Shown here piece after piece: positions 63,101 through 64,000 of a stretch of 64,000 bases of DNA; positions within the stretch are counted from its first letter, which is position 1; the number at the start of each line of letters is the position of its first letter. Origin of the DNA: Bacteroidota bacterium (GTDB lineage: Bacteria; Bacteroidota; Bacteroidia; Cytophagales; Cytophagaceae); the NCBI GenBank assembly GCA_023458555.1, contig JAEWYS010000005.1:124001-188000 (forward strand), read 5' to 3'. The translations under genes and the position numbers were made by a program. The notes beneath the pieces were generated by a model that was not told where the DNA came from, ran no database searches, and saw nothing but the letters and a program-made list of their open reading frames with translations.

Positions 63101-64000
63101 TCCTAATGGTCTTTATGAAGTAGTAGTGACCGACGCCAACGGCTGTCAGGCCTCCGCTCAGGAAGAAATCGGCCAGCCGGTGATTCCGCAGGTATTTGCG
63201 ATCTGTATGCGCTGGGCCAGCCAGCCTGTGTTGAAGGATTCAGTACCTGTAATCGATAGTACTGAGATTCCGAAAATGTCCAGAGGAGTGGAGACTGCGA
63301 TTGATCGCTGTGTGGAGAAGCAAATCAAACTGGCGGAAGAAAGCTTTAAGGAGAAATGCATCAGTACCGGCGAGATCAGGGATGTGCTGGCGCTGGAATA
63401 CTCCATACGGCAAGAACATTATACCCTCTATTACTACGACCGGGCCGGCAATCTGGTAAAAACCGTACCTCCTGCCGGAGTGCGGCCGCTGGCTACCGCC
63501 GACCGCAGTCAGACACCTGCGCATGAGCTGGTAACTACCTATACCTACAACTCACTCGGGCAGCTGCTGCATCAGGAGACCCCCGACGGAGGGCAAACCC
63601 GTATGCGCTATGACGACAAAGGGCGTCTGCGCTACAGTCAGAGCCAGCGTCAGCAGGATGCAAACCGTTTCAGCTTTACCAATTACGACGCTCTGGGCCG
63701 TATTGTAGAGGCAGGCGAGGGGCCCGGCGGGCTGAGCGCACCGGATGTGGAAGCCTATTACAGAGGTCTTTCATCAGAAAACACCTATACCGTATACAGT
63801 GAGCCCCATGCAGAAGCCTCCTGCAAGGGCAAGCCTCAGCGTAATCTGCGCAACCGGGTGAGCTACAGCTATACGGTAAACAAGGACAGCTCCATACATT
63901 ATACATACTATAGCTACGATCCGCACGGCAATGTAGAGTGGCTGGTGCAGCGCCAGGAAGGGCTTGGCCGCCTTACCATTGCCTGGACCTACGATCTGCT
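57195..64000 (+). CDS. Giant secreted RHS/YD-repeat protein (runs off the window)
   Basis: I translated this frame from the ATG at 57195 to base 64000 and met no stop: at least 2268 codons. It begins with a signal peptide (MKRIVYFLLMSICLIAPEVVKA-Q). Residues about 25 to 1480 are a series of DUF11-like or similar Ig-type modules (DVCGDTVSFVLEIENTN, VVRTLTVHNNAGSALD, KVTVENAGPNMSIQD-type text). SprB/PKD-like units follow (SGTYSVTIADANGCEVTES near 1505-1530; GGYGGIRYSW...VTDGRGC near 1855-1895; VVVTDANGCQ near 1976). From about residue 2076, RHS/YD repeats begin: YTLYYYDRAGNLVKTVPPAG, YTYNSLGQLLHQETPDGG, MRYDDKGRLRYSQ, NYDALGRIVEAG. The RHS core and any C-terminal effector are outside the window. 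Confidence 0.85.
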   Translation, partial: MKRIVYFLLMSICLIAPEVVKAQLPGCGTLDQAVKLATRSTQPTMDVCGDTVSFVLEIENTNTSISVTPTTAYVWLPVGVHYVSGSVSGSGIQEIGVSLVNDRELLEFALSSGSLSPGNKQQYGFDLWAACGVSGNTEGVVNQTSVCYLRGGQQFYSNEYSGSDSYNIRTPGLELVMSGPSSVEAYRYETVVRTLTVHNNAGSALDMRRGFRIRIQDVDGNISFRGMSASSSHVSGLSVSAPEIDDDTCFYTITGSGQLGPGQSITLKDTLRVERCGGSQMLYTLEWGCGGVYCPAPAVQQTVGYIQNPAAVPSISGTLLSNPKLSLCEGDTTLVHARWVNNATHPGAYATSLSFQWTIGGNIHIRDIMIRTSGGAFTELTGDKQSSFTVNLSNSNGPGYGLPDFFNPGEYVLLPGDTIEIKGTLYRASCPFGSTVSEIQGSWWHSMQFTSYNACTQSRSSSSLATNIITSNSLSSPDITGSSDLRGGNPQTYVLPVNRSRTYPSLLACTEPAYYSKVTVPVGIRITSAQWVTTSNTTHLTPVRDGNTYLLPGGGLVGEYRIVLDDTCVSNIQESGMLDWKVYFSCTDDCDCDDLLAHKQREIFLHSRACGSGGGNCGLVTDTFTVHRISLGYQPPVGPDYYTRASLNEAVRLNPSSPGINLSKAIMFDTLEAVIKGHMNGLSPLDNGHAYLTYMLNSGASILEVIDADVSLRRGSSSYTLTISDALPKAFITEDSRYGLRLDIDPSAVGGSFLQHDSLEVRVKLKILNNNLGTGVHHLNRFRGSLRFLDSNQDVQSCESYGAVFSYVSKTVETSSIFTNPTCSMIFYKYELRLNGGDNDEFPNEFRPLAGLDSGSFVVPAGASYKPGSALLTHYAPAARNFTIPDTDLVFTGGENGISTVATPLIISWKHKDTWSIPGDERNGLVYQDLTFEFNADCQPVINTPVSLPVRWSNFNYADNVPELLRYSDGTVSNLYSISGNIRNLGSAPELTIMDVERLQEGYSRTVTWPLIVRNLRQSTPNTWLLVRPAVGNAGKISITGVRRGTEDLRVDFSDSHPGVYLIHLGMVNGQQSHTLSISATYSQCADNVTDTLQLLGSWHCSAEPDLATILDKVCIEEDSPYRYKTFTGQLQLRYKTAAMEQLLTTSQPSAALCDPVTYIDTLRSIYYSDLNNINLDVILPEGMSPYPDAASFAEFSYNGGAFTNMPVATSAADWIQDRVKPGTRYHFPLFPGLHNTDPSVPDYLPGTRVLAQNPGSKENLLITRFTVQSSCPDFDPGYPARFRVSARTNCGQDTLLVAQRRIPIPGMAADSMRISLSAMNDGGFTTCISEADIKVTVENAGPNMSIQDNELRVTLPAELSYVSGAENVLTDFPLSGMTTLTWHIEEGLAPGARLVFTFRAALSGAAETGGIRIGASTVVTETATCSASSEACPITYTTGYTNMSIPVRSILPEVAINLSQTLPVCPGAALQLSAVVSYPGQTPSTWGCSWAGPGLSNQTSCTPTIYPQTSGTYSVTIADANGCEVTESIQITVKNAGSISLDETRGISCEGRDDAYIHFTPLAASGSPSLVVNLYRGSTPVATQTVGSGQSASFTGLAQGNYSLEFTDPAEGCVVRRTVALGYDGPHITNLCTTPLSCGSSSGNSVFRFTAVRPVSSNTGTFTWRVEYYGNWMENASAQSTFSGSFGQETSQQITGVSSGGPYIVHLYDDTGCEINASIDVSPMTYSISSEGDTQLCYDTEIREYTFTVTGRNTCGAGHAVAYGSHLYKWNTETYVYESVGGLYANASPQRTYNLGKGQYRLTMQMASTVYGLCTTDHVFTIEGVSSFAVDIQPKAPRCHGTATGSARAIVNGGYGGIRYSWKDMSTNQILSTTSSVSGLSAGGNYGLWVTDGRGCASEYYQPFTVPAAPPALAEPVITDLENCAATAQASGGVAPWHFAWYRINAENERILQASDRPSGSISEVHNIPNGLYEVVVTDANGCQASAQEEIGQPVIPQVFAICMRWASQPVLKDSVPVIDSTEIPKMSRGVETAIDRCVEKQIKLAEESFKEKCISTGEIRDVLALEYSIRQEHYTLYYYDRAGNLVKTVPPAGVRPLATADRSQTPAHELVTTYTYNSLGQLLHQETPDGGQTRMRYDDKGRLRYSQSQRQQDANRFSFTNYDALGRIVEAGEGPGGLSAPDVEAYYRGLSSENTYTVYSEPHAEASCKGKPQRNLRNRVSYSYTVNKDSSIHYTYYSYDPHGNVEWLVQRQEGLGRLTIAWTYDL

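Noticed and set aside
1..64000. CRISPR arrays, rRNA genes and integrases
   Set aside because: No regularly spaced direct repeats, rRNA-like sequence or tyrosine/serine recombinase text was seen on either strand.

Overview
The window looks like a chromosomal segment of a member of the Bacteroidota, probably of the Sphingobacteriales/Cytophagales type. The reasons are the near absence of Shine-Dalgarno sequences, several TAnnTTTG minus-7 boxes (one with a TTG 19 bases upstream), the rpmB-rpmG-DUF4295-ftsY cluster, SprB-repeat and OMP_b-brl-type outer-membrane proteins, and DUF4905/LysM/TIGR02757 neighbours. No rRNA, CRISPR array, insertion sequence or integrase was found.

From 1 to 41.2 kb the window is mostly housekeeping, in short operons on both strands. 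It starts inside a 5-formyltetrahydrofolate cyclo-ligase gene, followed by small proteins, clpB, a heptosyltransferase-like GT9 gene, a HupE-like membrane protein, a short-chain-dehydrogenase remnant, tRNA-Ser(TGA) and mltG with a thioesterase. Next come a YciO-type YrdC protein, a lipid A acyltransferase, a WbqC protein and clpC (11.1-13.6 kb). The middle carries arsR-like / 2Fe-2S / HAD genes, rpmB-rpmG-DUF4295, ftsY, rimO, DUF1361-dgkA, queA, ispD-nudix, folK, sppA, bioB, a membrane protein with a PRC-barrel protein, bioF-bioD-bioA, kdsB with an NfeD-type protease, DUF4905-LysM-TIGR02757, DUF3820 and a TonB-receptor-like barrel. Biotin synthesis is thus nearly complete here (bioB plus bioFDA), and LPS/envelope functions recur (GT9, LpxL-like, KdsB, WbqC, MltG).

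From 41.9 kb to the right edge lies the most unusual region: eight collinear plus-strand genes, of which six neighbouring pairs overlap or nearly abut. In order they encode a SprB-repeat/beta-helix surface protein, a membrane-anchored Skp/OmpH-like protein, a lipoprotein, a 1923-residue secreted protein with an SpvB-like head, a 251-residue secreted protein, a 1610-residue cysteine-rich secreted protein with YD/RHS-like text, a 161-residue secreted protein, and a giant protein (at least 2268 codons, running off the window) with DUF11-like and SprB-like modules leading into RHS/YD repeats. It reads as a multi-polypeptide RHS-type secretion or toxin/adhesin system with its own chaperone-like protein. 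Its effector end, if there is one, lies beyond the window.

Base composition changes sharply inside this operon (hand counts from about 28% to 70% G+C per 60-base line), which suggests module exchange. The 655-base leader before the operon holds a perfect 21-bp inverted repeat, an 18-bp dyad just upstream of the first gene, and one of two copies of a degenerate intergenic repeat. The other copy lies in the gene-free stretch after clpC.
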